This document shows, one piece after another, positions 50,016 through 59,191 of a DNA stretch of 64,000 nt (position 1 is its first letter; every line of letters starts with the position of its first letter). Origin of the DNA: Bacillus sp. UNC41MFS5 (lineage in GTDB: Bacteria > Bacillota > Bacilli > Bacillales_B > DSM-18226); the NCBI RefSeq assembly GCF_000686805.1, contig NZ_JMLP01000010.1, positions 1 to 64,000 of the forward strand, written 5' to 3'. The translations under genes and the position numbers were made by a program. A model generated the notes under the pieces. It searched no databases and was not told where the DNA came from. It saw only the letters and a list, made by a program, of their open reading frames with translations.

Positions 50016-51518
50016 TTATTCAAACCGAAATAGCGGAGCCATGTCCTCTCTTATGTGGTCGACATAAAAGTAATCATTACTTGCCTTATCATAAAGATAA
50101 TCATTCTTCCATTCATTAATGTTTAAGGTGATTTCTCTTATCGCATGAACAAACAACATGATTTCTTCAGTTGTCATAATCGGATGGATTGAGAACCGGA
50201 CCCATCCTGGTTTCTGCGACAAGTCCCCCTGGTTAATTTTCTCAGAAATTTGCTTAGAGGATTGTTTATCAATATGAAGGAGGTAATGCCCGTAGGTCCC
50301 TGCACAAGAGCATCCTCCTCTTACTTGAATTCCAAACCGGTCATTGAGCAGGCGAACAATTAAATTGTAATGAATATTTTCAATATAAAACGAAACAATC
50401 CCGATACGTTCGCTTTTATGTCCAGCCAATAAATGAACACCAGGTATTTCAACTAATTTAGGTAGTAGAATACTTAACTGTTCTTTCTCTCGTTTCAATA
50501 TATTGTCTACACCCATTTGTTCTTTCAAATTCAAGCATAGGGCAGTCCGAATCGCTTGTAGAATTCCGGGTGTCCCGCCATCTTCCCGCAGCTCGATGTC
50601 AGAATAATATTGGTGCCCTCCCCATGGATTTGTCCATGTAACCGTTCCACCCCCTGGATGGTCAGGAACATGATTTAAATATAGTCGAGTATCAAAAACC
50701 AAAACCCCACTAGTCCCCGGTCCTCCTAGAAATTTATGCGGAGAAAAAAAGATGGCATCAAGTTTTTCCAATGGATCCTTTGGGTGCATATTAATCGTTA
50801 CATACGGAGCTGATGCTGCGAAATCCACTAAGCAGATCCCGCCATGTTGATGCATGATTTTGGCTAATTGATGATAGGGAGTTTGAAGCCCTGTTACATT
50901 GGAGCATGCTGTAAACGAACCAATCTTCATTCTTCTATTCTTATAATGGTGAAGCATCTGGACCAACTGATTACAGTCCACACTACCATCCTTGCCTGGA
51001 GGTAAAATAACTACATCCCCTATTGTTTCAAGCCACGATGTTTGGTTGGAATGATGTTCCATATGTGTAATAAAAATAATGGGTCGCTCACTCTCGGGAA
51101 GGGCCAGTCGCGATTTCCACTGTTCATGTACTCTAATTCCCAATAGTCTTTGAAACTTATTCATAACAGATGTCATCCCAAATCCATCGAGGATCAGGGC
51201 ATCATGCTCGTCGGCATTTACATGCTCCTTAATAATTTTTTTTGATTGATTATATATTCCAGTCATCATTAAACTGGTTATATTCGATTCTGTATGTGTA
51301 TTGGCCATAAATGGGCCAAATACCTCTGAAATCTTCTGTTCGATGGGGCGATAAAGACGCCCGCTGGCCGTCCAATCCGCATAGACAATTTTCCTTTTTC
51401 CCAGAGGGGATTCAAATTCCTGGTTTATCCCAATTACTTGTGAGCGAAACGGTTGAAAATATTCCTCAAGGTTATCTGGGATTCGAAAGGTTTTGCTGCC
51501 AATCGTAGCGGTAATCAT
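50016..51518 (-). CDS. Class V aminotransferase-fold PLP enzyme (SufS/Csd-like)
   Basis: A 500-aa PLP enzyme. The cofactor lysine is in AIFFSPHKFLGGPGTSGVLV (about residue 258); ITHMEHHSNQTSWLE, LVDFAASAPYVTINM and GGCSCAGTYGHYLL are the usual surrounding motifs, the last like the cysteine loop of desulfurases. It could release sulfur from cysteine or be a related lyase. It is longer than SufS (about 406) owing to the N- and C-terminal parts. ATG at 51518 after GAGGTGTGAAACAA. Confidence 0.85.
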   Translation of the reverse strand: MITATIGSKTFRIPDNLEEYFQPFRSQVIGINQEFESPLGKRKIVYADWTASGRLYRPIEQKISEVFGPFMANTHTESNITSLMMTGIYNQSKKIIKEHVNADEHDALILDGFGMTSVMNKFQRLLGIRVHEQWKSRLALPESERPIIFITHMEHHSNQTSWLETIGDVVILPPGKDGSVDCNQLVQMLHHYKNRRMKIGSFTACSNVTGLQTPYHQLAKIMHQHGGICLVDFAASAPYVTINMHPKDPLEKLDAIFFSPHKFLGGPGTSGVLVFDTRLYLNHVPDHPGGGTVTWTNPWGGHQYYSDIELREDGGTPGILQAIRTALCLNLKEQMGVDNILKREKEQLSILLPKLVEIPGVHLLAGHKSERIGIVSFYIENIHYNLIVRLLNDRFGIQVRGGCSCAGTYGHYLLHIDKQSSKQISEKINQGDLSQKPGWVRFSIHPIMTTEEIMLFVHAIREITLNINEWKNDYLYDKASNDYFYVDHIREDMAPLFRFE

Positions 51519-51596
51519 TTGTTTCACACCTCACAATTAAACTCTTACTTCAATATATGCATAACACATAAACACTGGTCCTTTTACAATAGCCAA

Positions 51597-51635
51597 ATAA
51601 AAAAGCAGCCTAATCAAAATGATCAGGTTGCTAAT
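51597..51635 (-). terminator. Intrinsic terminator
   Basis: On the minus strand AGCAACCTGATC-ATTTT-GATTAGGCTGCT followed by TTTTTT. It closes the small helical protein gene at 51662-52009. Confidence 0.82.
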
Positions 51636-51661
51636 TGTGTGATTGAGGGATGAAGTTATTG

Positions 51662-52009
51662 TTAGTAAGTAGTAATTTTCGCTGATTCTTTTTTGGTTAC
51701 TTCCTCAATCTTTTGGATAAACATTTGAAATACACGTCTTTTTTCTTCTAAGTCCTTTATGTATTCCTTAAGCTGATTGTAGCTTTCTTCAAAAGGTTTA
51801 TGGTACATATCGCGGATTTTTTCGATAATTTCTTCGTTTACTGTCGATTGAATCACTTGCTTGGTGATTCCATATTTATAGGAATATACTTTTAATTCCT
51901 GTGCTACCTCATCATACTCATTTGCAATCTCAGTTAAAACTAGTGAGATATCATCCTTCCACTCATCTAGTGATTTTTGTAAGTAGGATTTTACCATTGT
52001 CTCTTCCAT
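51662..52009 (-). CDS. Helical coiled-coil protein, unknown function
   Basis: A 115-aa protein with long amphipathic helices (VKSYLQKSLDEWKDDISLVL, ESYNQLKEYIKDLEEKRRVF). No signal peptide or membrane segment. It probably forms a coiled-coil oligomer; no family recognised. ATG after GGGCGGGTGTTTAT. Single gene with terminator. Confidence 0.65.
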   Translation of the reverse strand: MEETMVKSYLQKSLDEWKDDISLVLTEIANEYDEVAQELKVYSYKYGITKQVIQSTVNEEIIEKIRDMYHKPFEESYNQLKEYIKDLEEKRRVFQMFIQKIEEVTKKESAKITTY

Positions 52010-52113
52010 ATAAACACCCGCCCTAATAGAGTCTAGATTATGTTTTTACTATTATAGCGTTGTTTGATTACATTCAGATTTCGGACAGTTTACAGTGTCT
52101 TTTCATTATCTAC

Positions 52114-52848
52114 TTAATCTACCTTCACCGCTTGTTCAAAATCAGCGAGTGTGGTTGAATATTTTATATAAATGCGCGGTAAATAGTAGAGTTCATTTTT
52201 ATAACCCGTCAGAGAAAATGGACCTGGCGTGGTCGTGAGTCCAAATTGATAATATTTTTTTGTTTCTGCCACCACATGTTCATTGGTATTCCCAAAAGGG
52301 TATGCGATCGCAATTACGGGTTTCCCTGTTATTTTCTGAATTTTTTCTTTTGATTCCTTTAGTTCGTATTTTAGGTTTTTCTCTTTGGTTAGATCCGGAT
52401 GTGTCGATGTATGTGACTGAACAGAGATTAATCCTGAATTTACTACCATTCTTAGATCCGAATTTGTTAAGCGGTTCGCTCTACCGATAAAATCAGAAAT
52501 CACAAAAAAGGTGGCAGTCGGACGAAAACTACTATTGGTCAGCTTTTGTAAAATTAAAAACGCATGGAGATTATTTTTATACCCGTCATCAAAGGTAATA
52601 AAAATTGGCTTTGGCACAGATTCAATATCCTGCCAACGCTCAAATGTTAATAAAGTATACCCATGATCTCTTAAATAGGTCATTTGTTTCTCAAAGTTTT
52701 CTGGTGTCACATATAGCTCCTTCGACCCGGTACCACTATATTCATCGATGGAGTGATAGACTAGAATAGGAACTTTTTGCTTTGCTGCCACATTTTTTGG
52801 AAGTCCTAAAATGAGAAGAGACAGGAATAGCAAGAACATCTTTTTCAT
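52114..52848 (-). CDS. Polysaccharide deacetylase family protein, exported
   Basis: A 244-aa secreted NodB-fold enzyme. Signal peptide at residues 1-22 (LILGLPKNVAA). Motif 1 TFDDG with metal-binding Asp, motif 2 HTSTHPDL with two His, and AIAYPFG are present, so the metal site is intact. YxkH-like; it may deacetylate peptidoglycan or another polysaccharide. GAGG lies 9 nt before the ATG at 52848. Confidence 0.9.
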   Translation of the reverse strand: MKKMFLLFLSLLILGLPKNVAAKQKVPILVYHSIDEYSGTGSKELYVTPENFEKQMTYLRDHGYTLLTFERWQDIESVPKPIFITFDDGYKNNLHAFLILQKLTNSSFRPTATFFVISDFIGRANRLTNSDLRMVVNSGLISVQSHTSTHPDLTKEKNLKYELKESKEKIQKITGKPVIAIAYPFGNTNEHVVAETKKYYQFGLTTTPGPFSLTGYKNELYYLPRIYIKYSTTLADFEQAVKVD

Positions 52849-52995
52849 AATTTTTTGCCTCACTTTTTAATTTTGATGTCTATTCCCTCTATTATTCCTC
52901 CAAGCTTGGAAAACAACACAATTAAATGAATGTGACTTCCATTATAGAAAAGTGGTAGACTAAAACCAATAATTTTTGAAGAAGGAGTTACGGAC

Positions 52996-53787
52996 GTGAC
53001 CAATTACAAAGTTTTATTTTTAGATATTGATGGAACCTTAGTGAGACCTGATGATACAATTGAGGATTCTACAAAAGAAGCCATTTCACAGGTTCAGGCA
53101 AATGGCTTGGAGGTTTTCTTAGCAACCGGCCGACCGCTTCATGAAATAGATGAACTTGCCAAGGAGTTGAATATCCATTCATTCATTGGTTATAACGGTG
53201 CCTACGCCATTTACAAAGGGAAAGACCTATACCAGAAACCAATGAGCAGTGCAACCGTTGAAAATTTCTTAGAAATTGCAAAGGAGAACCAGCATGAAGT
53301 GGTCCTTTATACAAATAGTAAGAACGTTTTTACCAATATAGAAGCAGAGATTATCACTGACTTTATGCACAAATTTCACTTACATAAAAATGAACCTTAT
53401 TCCCCTTCAGTCAATAGTGCTGTCTTAGGAATGACGCTGGTGAATCTAAAAAAAGAGGATCCTGCCCTTTATCAGAAAAATGAAGACGGAATCCACTTAT
53501 CACAAGTCAATGTCGACGGGATGCGCCATTGTTATGACGTCATACAAGACAGTGTGAACAAAGGCTTTGGAGTTCAAGTAGTATTAGAGAGACTAGGAAT
53601 CGATAAGGAAAGTTCGATTGCCTTTGGAGATGGAATGAACGATAAGGAAATGCTTCAAAATGTTGGGGAAGGCTTTGCGATGGGAAACGGACATCCCGAT
53701 CTTTTTCAATATGCCAAACATAAAACGACAGAGGTCACTGATTCTGGTATTTTTAATGGATTGAAAATGATTGGTCTCATTAACTAA
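52996..53787 (+). CDS. HAD family hydrolase, Cof type
   Basis: A 263-aa cytosolic phosphatase. Motif I LFLDIDGTLV (nucleophile Asp10), motif II LATGRP, motif III Lys and motif IV AFGDGMNDKEMLQ are all intact, with a C2 cap between (about 85-185). Members remove phosphate from sugar phosphates, flavin or pyridoxal phosphates. GTG start 6 nt after GAAGGAG. A terminator follows. Confidence 0.92.
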   Translation: MTNYKVLFLDIDGTLVRPDDTIEDSTKEAISQVQANGLEVFLATGRPLHEIDELAKELNIHSFIGYNGAYAIYKGKDLYQKPMSSATVENFLEIAKENQHEVVLYTNSKNVFTNIEAEIITDFMHKFHLHKNEPYSPSVNSAVLGMTLVNLKKEDPALYQKNEDGIHLSQVNVDGMRHCYDVIQDSVNKGFGVQVVLERLGIDKESSIAFGDGMNDKEMLQNVGEGFAMGNGHPDLFQYAKHKTTEVTDSGIFNGLKMIGLIN

Positions 53788-53807
53788 AGTTTGGCCAAGA
53801 TAAAAAT

Positions 53808-53852
53808 AAGTGCAGACTGTTTCAATTAAATTGAAAGGTTCTGCACTTTTTA
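53808..53852 (+). terminator. Intrinsic terminator
   Basis: AAGTGCAGA and TCTGCACTT arms enclose an inner TTTCAATT/AATTGAAA stem; TTTATT follows. Confidence 0.8.
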
Positions 53853-53874
53853 TTGAACTATTAAAATTAGCTCT

Positions 53875-54711
53875 TTATAACTTTGTAAAAATGATTCCAA
53901 GTATGGCAGTAAGAACACCAATAACTTGATACCTTTTTAGTTTTTCTTTATAAAGCAGAAAGCCAGCAAGAACAACGACTAGACAATTTAAACTTACTAC
54001 TGGAAAGACGATACTTGCTGTCCCTGTTTTAAGCGCGTAGAAATAACAACTATAACCCAATATACTAATTAGACCCACAATCGAACCTACATTGACTTCT
54101 GATCTTTGCCATTTCTCTTTCGTCAGGATACTACAAATAATTAAATAGATACTTCCGCCACCATACATAGAAATGAGGATATTCAATGAATTGAGATGCA
54201 AATAAGAGGTTGTTTTCATTAAAATCCCTAATATTCCAAAGGATACAATAGCCAGGCCCACACGAACCATCCAAGGAAGATAATTGGTCCTTCGATTTTT
54301 TTCAGTTGAATACTGAATGGCCATGGCAGATCCTAGCATAAATACAATCCCTAACCACTGAATCAGTGTAATTTGTTCATGAAAAACAAAGGCTGCACAA
54401 ACGATTGGAAATATAGTATTCGTGCCTATTAATGGCGAGGTCAAACTAGCAGGCCCTTTTTCAAAAGCCTTTGACATTTGGATATTGCCGTTTGCATTTA
54501 ATATACCAATCAAGGCTCCCAGCAGAATAGTCATTACGTTTAGATGGACGGTTTCATTAACAATCGCAAATCCTAATGTTAATACGAAGGCAACAAAATA
54601 AAAAAAGAACTGTATATGTACCTTCGATACTCTCATCCCCGTACTCCACTTAAAAATAGTATTATTTGCCCCAAAGCAAACCATAGTAATAAAGGCCGCT
54701 GCTATCCACAT
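53875..54711 (-). CDS. EamA/DMT family transporter
   Basis: A 278-aa membrane protein with ten helices in two EamA repeats: MWIAAAFITMVCFGANNTIF at the start, IGTNTIFPIVCAAFVFHEQI in repeat 1 and FPVVSLNCLVVVLAGFLLYK in repeat 2. Substrate unknown; export of a metabolite is usual. AGAAGGAGCAAC precedes the ATG at 54711; the longer frame from 54774 would add a polar extension without RBS. Confidence 0.85.
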   Translation of the reverse strand: MWIAAAFITMVCFGANNTIFKWSTGMRVSKVHIQFFFYFVAFVLTLGFAIVNETVHLNVMTILLGALIGILNANGNIQMSKAFEKGPASLTSPLIGTNTIFPIVCAAFVFHEQITLIQWLGIVFMLGSAMAIQYSTEKNRRTNYLPWMVRVGLAIVSFGILGILMKTTSYLHLNSLNILISMYGGGSIYLIICSILTKEKWQRSEVNVGSIVGLISILGYSCYFYALKTGTASIVFPVVSLNCLVVVLAGFLLYKEKLKRYQVIGVLTAILGIIFTKL

Positions 54712-54955
54712 GTTGCTCCTTCTCTCTTTATCTTTTTCACTTACTATAATAAACCTCCATTTCATTACTCTCAATTGTTTTAATTCAAAAATTTGTTTTA
54801 GCAGATGTTTTCCGCAAAAAAAATGTTGTTATTTCATGTTTTCCGTCTTGTTTTGATAGCTTTTGTCATCTTGCAGGAAAAAGTAATACCAAATGGTGAA
54901 TAACTTACAGAAGATGAATTATTTCCTAGATAAATAGAAAGGAATGACTTTTTTA

Positions 54956-55822
54956 ATGAAGACCTATACCTTAAAAGAAGCGGCCAAAAAAATAAATATT
55001 AAACCAGGCGTTCTCCGTCAGTGGGAAAAAGATTTAGAGGAATTACTCGAGATTCCCCGATCAAAGCAGGGGGCAAGAATTTATACAGAATTAGAGATTG
55101 ACAAACTAGTTGAAATTAAAAAAATGTATGAGAATAAATTAAATAAGGAAGAAATCAGGGAAATGTTGCACAAAAAATTGCATCCTGAAAGTGATTTAGT
55201 ACAAGAGATAACTGAAGTTTCACTTGAGGTCCTTTCAGAACCATCCGCGCAAATTACCATACAGGATGCCATAGATGCGCATCAGTTTTTCGAAGCTATG
55301 GATACGTACAAGGAAAATTTCTTAAGCGAAGTAAAGAATGAAATTCGTAATGTTGTGCGAAAAGAAGTAGTGGAAGAAGTAAAGAAGGAAATAAACAAAG
55401 GGACCTATACAACCGTTAAGTCAATCTCTGACTCTATTTATAAATCGTCTGCTAACACACAAGCTGAAATCCAAGATTTATCAAAGACCCTAGAAAAAGC
55501 ATCTGAACTCTCTGCAGACTCCTTACAATACCTTTCTAACAATATTACCAACTCATCAATCGAAACTTCTCAGGAAATTTATACACTCTCCAAGCAGTTA
55601 TCAGAAACATCAGAGGAATTATCCCACTATGTAGATGTGACAAACAACGAAATTTCAAGTTTAACGGAGGCCATGACCAAAGAACGCGAATTCTTCATTG
55701 AAGAGCGAAATCAATACCGACAAGAAATTACACAACGAGAAATTGCCTTTCAACAAATGTTGAACAGTTATCGAGATGTAGCAGCAACAAAAGACAAGAA
55801 ATGGTGGAAATTCTGGTCTTAA
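54956..55822 (+). CDS. MerR-type HTH / coiled-coil protein (DUF3967-like), RacA neighbour
   Basis: A 288-aa protein. The MerR-type HTH is at residues 1-70 (YTLKEAAKKINIKPGVLRQW), followed by a long predicted coiled coil (about 95-270) and an aromatic-basic tail DKKWWKFWS as in DUF3967 proteins. The architecture parallels RacA, encoded 40 bp downstream, and suggests a DNA-binding, possibly membrane-tethered structural protein. Its ATG at 54956 follows AAAGGA at a long distance; an ATG at 54944 is too close to it. Function not known. Confidence 0.75.
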   Translation: MKTYTLKEAAKKINIKPGVLRQWEKDLEELLEIPRSKQGARIYTELEIDKLVEIKKMYENKLNKEEIREMLHKKLHPESDLVQEITEVSLEVLSEPSAQITIQDAIDAHQFFEAMDTYKENFLSEVKNEIRNVVRKEVVEEVKKEINKGTYTTVKSISDSIYKSSANTQAEIQDLSKTLEKASELSADSLQYLSNNITNSSIETSQEIYTLSKQLSETSEELSHYVDVTNNEISSLTEAMTKEREFFIEERNQYRQEITQREIAFQQMLNSYRDVAATKDKKWWKFWS

Positions 55823-55862
55823 GATGGGTTAAGCATTAAGAAATTCATTGGAGGGATTCGAA

Positions 55863-56387
55863 ATGAATACTAGTGAAGTAGCAAAATTATTAGGCGTATC
55901 TACAAGTACTGTTCAACGCTGGGTCAAACAGCTCGAGTTACCAATGGAAAGAAATGAGCGCGGGCATTATTATTTTAACAACGAGGATATCGAAGTATTA
56001 AAAAAAATCCATGAACAACTCCAAAATGGAACACTAATCCAGGAAATCACACCAATCAAAGAGAAAAAAATCCCCAGAAAAGGTGCTGCAAAGGGCGTAG
56101 AAAACAATCAAGCATTAGAAGACTTGACTGCAAAAGTTAGTAAATTAGAAATCGATCTCCATTCCAAGGCGGATTCTGTTGTTTCATATCAACTCTTACA
56201 GCACCGGCGTGAAATAGAAGATTTGCAATCTCAAGTAAACGAACTAACTAGGCAACTTGAACAATTTCAAAAGCTTCTTGGTAAAGTGAATATACCTTCG
56301 CAATTAGATGACCCTATTGTATTTGATTCAAGTAATGGTAAAAGAAAAAAGAAAAATATTGTTAGCTCATTATTTGGATTCTTATAA
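55863..56387 (+). CDS. racA: Chromosome-anchoring protein RacA
   Basis: A 174-aa protein with the RacA pattern: HTH MNTSEVAKLLGVSTSTVQRW (residues 1-20) and LPMERNERGHYYFNNEDIEV, coiled coil (about 90-150) and a basic, then hydrophobic C-terminus (KRKKKNIVSSLFGFL). In B. subtilis RacA binds near the origin and tethers it to the cell pole through DivIVA at sporulation. GGAGG lies 8 nt before the ATG at 55863. Length is close to B. subtilis RacA (184). Confidence 0.88.
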   Translation: MNTSEVAKLLGVSTSTVQRWVKQLELPMERNERGHYYFNNEDIEVLKKIHEQLQNGTLIQEITPIKEKKIPRKGAAKGVENNQALEDLTAKVSKLEIDLHSKADSVVSYQLLQHRREIEDLQSQVNELTRQLEQFQKLLGKVNIPSQLDDPIVFDSSNGKRKKKNIVSSLFGFL

Positions 56388-56389
56388 CA

Positions 56390-56428
56390 TTAAAAAGAGC
56401 CGAACAGGTATATGTTCGGCTCTTTTCA
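56390..56428. terminator. Bidirectional intrinsic terminator
   Basis: AAAAAGAGCCGAACA-GGTATA-TGTTCGGCTCTTTT, between racA and the convergent acyltransferase gene. Confidence 0.9.
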
Positions 56429-56442
56429 TTTCCCTTAATCAC

Positions 56443-57429
56443 TTAAATCTTTAATTCCACAAGAGGACGAGTATATTTTTTTGTGACATAGCTGCCAAGA
56501 ATTAAACAGATTACGAAAGATAAGATAATTAGTAAAAAATATTGTCCTGAAAAATCAAATAAATTTTGGTCAAGAACGGCTACCTCAAGTGATTTGATAA
56601 TAAAACCGTGGAACAAATAGACATACAACGTTCTTTCACCTATTTTCGATACCTTTAGTGGGTTGGAAGGTATAACCGTGAGAAATCCATAGACGACCAT
56701 TAATGTCAGCATATATTGGAAGCCACGATAAAGTCCATCCACCCATTCTTCTTGTCCCATATTCGCATAAGAGGTATCTCCCAAGAGCCATGGCACGACG
56801 TCATGCGGTAAACTGAACCCTAAAGAAAACAGAGTTCCGAGAATAATAACTAATCCAACTGGTCGCGAATATTTTGAACGAATCGCTTTTTTCAACTGAT
56901 CGCCATTTAGTAAAAATCCCAATAAAAAATACGGAAAAAAGACAAACGTTCTAGACAAACTTAAATAACTACCCACATCATCAATAAATCCAATGGCTAT
57001 TCCCAAACCGATGGAGAAGCAAAATCCCACCCATCTAAATCTGGCAAAAACATAGAGTAATAAATTCCAACAAAACAAACTCATCAAAAACCAAAGTGAC
57101 CAATGTGGATGTAAAAAATCGAACTCTAAACTAGTTTCCTGCCCATTTAAATAATAATAAACCGAATAAATGATTTGAAAAATGAAATAAGGCAATAATA
57201 TTTTTTTAATTGCCTTTAATATATAGCCTTTCTTTTTAAAACCCTTTGCAAAGTATCCAGAGATAAAGATAAATGCTGGCATGTGAAAGAGAAAAATGAC
57301 TGTATATAATGTAAAGAGAATCCCATCCTGCTCTTTTAATGGACTTATTAGGTGTCCAAAGACGACCAGAAAAATCAAAATAAATTTTGCATTGTCAAAA
57401 TACTTACTCCTTTTTGAAGTTGAAGCCAT
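56443..57429 (-). CDS. Acyltransferase-3 family membrane protein
   Basis: A 328-aa protein with about ten membrane helices. The start YFDNAKFILIFLVVFGHLIS carries the conserved His of this family, and FLFHMPAFIFISGYFAKGFKK is the second typical motif. Acyltransferase-3 proteins transfer acetyl groups to wall or cell-surface glycans. Resembles B. subtilis YkrP. ATG after GGGGTGATAGG. The 260 bp upstream show no further gene. Confidence 0.87.
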   Translation of the reverse strand: MASTSKRSKYFDNAKFILIFLVVFGHLISPLKEQDGILFTLYTVIFLFHMPAFIFISGYFAKGFKKKGYILKAIKKILLPYFIFQIIYSVYYYLNGQETSLEFDFLHPHWSLWFLMSLFCWNLLLYVFARFRWVGFCFSIGLGIAIGFIDDVGSYLSLSRTFVFFPYFLLGFLLNGDQLKKAIRSKYSRPVGLVIILGTLFSLGFSLPHDVVPWLLGDTSYANMGQEEWVDGLYRGFQYMLTLMVVYGFLTVIPSNPLKVSKIGERTLYVYLFHGFIIKSLEVAVLDQNLFDFSGQYFLLIILSFVICLILGSYVTKKYTRPLVELKI

Positions 57430-57689
57430 CCTATCACCCCATTATTTTTAATCAAAAAGGTATTTTAAAATAATGTTAATTTATTGCTCCATTAATTCCC
57501 CTTACCCAAACCATAAATTTTAGTGTTTAAAACCATTATACCGTTTGAATATTACAGGAAGATGTTAACGGAATTACTTTCTGTTTCACGATAATTACGA
57601 TACTGAAATAACACCAACAAATACCTACGATTATACTACCATTCACTCCTTAACGAAATCTTAATTTTAGTTATCTCCTTTTTATTACG

Positions 57690-57723
57690 CAAAGAGAGCT
57701 TGGGAATCCCAAGCTCTCTTTTA
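57690..57723 (-). terminator. Intrinsic terminator
   Basis: AAAGAGAGCTTGGG-A-ATCCCAAGCTCTCTTTT; on the minus strand it follows the DHH gene stop. Confidence 0.85.
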
Positions 57724-58968
57724 TTCCTTAACTATATCCACTAGGTAATTGCTGATAATCTCTGCATGGTTTTCCTTTATCTTATCAATTGGCATCTTTA
57801 TTGCAGCAGATAACTGATAAAGATAATCTTGGTCATACTGAAGCCAAGAAGAAGAACTTCTTTTGAGATAACGCTCAGCAGCCTCAAATGCAGTGAAGGT
57901 TTGATCCAGTTTCTTCTTATTGTGCACAATATAATATTCACTTTCACTGCTAGGGATGATGTATGAAATATCGCCCATTTGATTTTGAAACGCTGTCCCA
58001 GAATGAGAAGTTTTCAAATTAAATTCATTCCGATCCGCATCCGGTTTAAGTGGGAGAATTCCAAACACTTCCACCACAAACTGCTTAAACGCATCACTGG
58101 TCATTTCGGACCCAGATGCTTTTGGATGTCCACCTCCACCGTATCTCTTTGCAAATTTTGCTACATTTACTTTATCATGAATGGTTCGAAAACCCATTTT
58201 CTTTCCACTCATATTCAAAAGAATAATCATGTCCATATGCGGATATAAATTATTTAGCGCATTACCCAACTCCGATAAATATTGCTCTGCGTGGACGATC
58301 CCAACACAATAATCATCAATAAAGGTTTGAACAATTTGTCGGCTTTTTGAATAAATATATCGATTAATTTTTTGCTCCTCAATATCTAGAAGCATATTCT
58401 CCATTTCAGATAACATAAACGATTCGGTATTTTCCGTTAACCTTTTCAGCATTTCTTCTTCAAACTGCTCTCTATTCCGTATGTAAAATAAATCATTTAG
58501 GCGTTTCGCCGTCACATTATTGTTTTCATCCCATTCCCACGTATCGTATTGGCGGACCAATTCAATAAATTCCTCAAGGGCCTTATTTCTCTCCATAATT
58601 CCATTCGTAATCAGGTGATCATAAAATAATGAGGTTGCACATGTCTTCTTGCCCGTTTCATACTCGGGAATAACGTTTCCCCATTTATATTCATTAAAAT
58701 GCAATGCCGTCACATGGTGATCAATCATTTGAACAGGTCTGCCTTGTTTAAACCGCTCCTCGAGTTTTTTTTCCACCTGTTCATTTACCGCCAAATCGGT
58801 AATATAGATATCTACATTATTATTCTCAGGGTTTTTAATAACTGCTTCAACTCTTTGATTTAAATTCCTGTAAGAACAGTAAAATACATTAGCTTTATCT
58901 CCAAAAGCAAGTTTCGCAATTAGCCCGCATCCAAGCCCATCAAGGTCAATATCAGTAAAAATAATCAT
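57721..58968 (-). CDS. nrnB: DHH family phosphoesterase, NrnB-like oligoribonuclease
   Basis: A 415-aa cytosolic enzyme. DIDLDGLGCGLIAKLAFG near the start is the first metal site (D-x-D-x-D/G form of DHH), ITDLAVNEQ and MIDHHVTALHF are the following motifs, and YGGGGHPKASGSE is the DHHA1 substrate-binding motif. The order and the LAVNE pattern match B. subtilis NrnB (YngD, 399 aa), which degrades nano-RNA. The ATG at 58968 follows GGTGGTAATTGTC; the frame open from 58983 lacks a better RBS. Confidence 0.87.
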   Translation of the reverse strand: MIIFTDIDLDGLGCGLIAKLAFGDKANVFYCSYRNLNQRVEAVIKNPENNNVDIYITDLAVNEQVEKKLEERFKQGRPVQMIDHHVTALHFNEYKWGNVIPEYETGKKTCATSLFYDHLITNGIMERNKALEEFIELVRQYDTWEWDENNNVTAKRLNDLFYIRNREQFEEEMLKRLTENTESFMLSEMENMLLDIEEQKINRYIYSKSRQIVQTFIDDYCVGIVHAEQYLSELGNALNNLYPHMDMIILLNMSGKKMGFRTIHDKVNVAKFAKRYGGGGHPKASGSEMTSDAFKQFVVEVFGILPLKPDADRNEFNLKTSHSGTAFQNQMGDISYIIPSSESEYYIVHNKKKLDQTFTAFEAAERYLKRSSSSWLQYDQDYLYQLSAAIKMPIDKIKENHAEIISNYLVDIVKE

Positions 58969-59191
58969 GACAATTACCACCATCCATTTTTAACTTCATT
59001 TCGTATCGTTTGGTTTCAACAATTTTTTTATACAGTATGTTGTTATGAATTAACATAATGTTTATTTTAACATACTAGAAAATTATACCACCTACCATCA
59101 TGACCTGGTGATAGTAATCACAGACATATCTAAAATGAAATGGTATTATGCATGAGAAGTTTCAACAAAAACAATGAAACGGGGTTATAAA

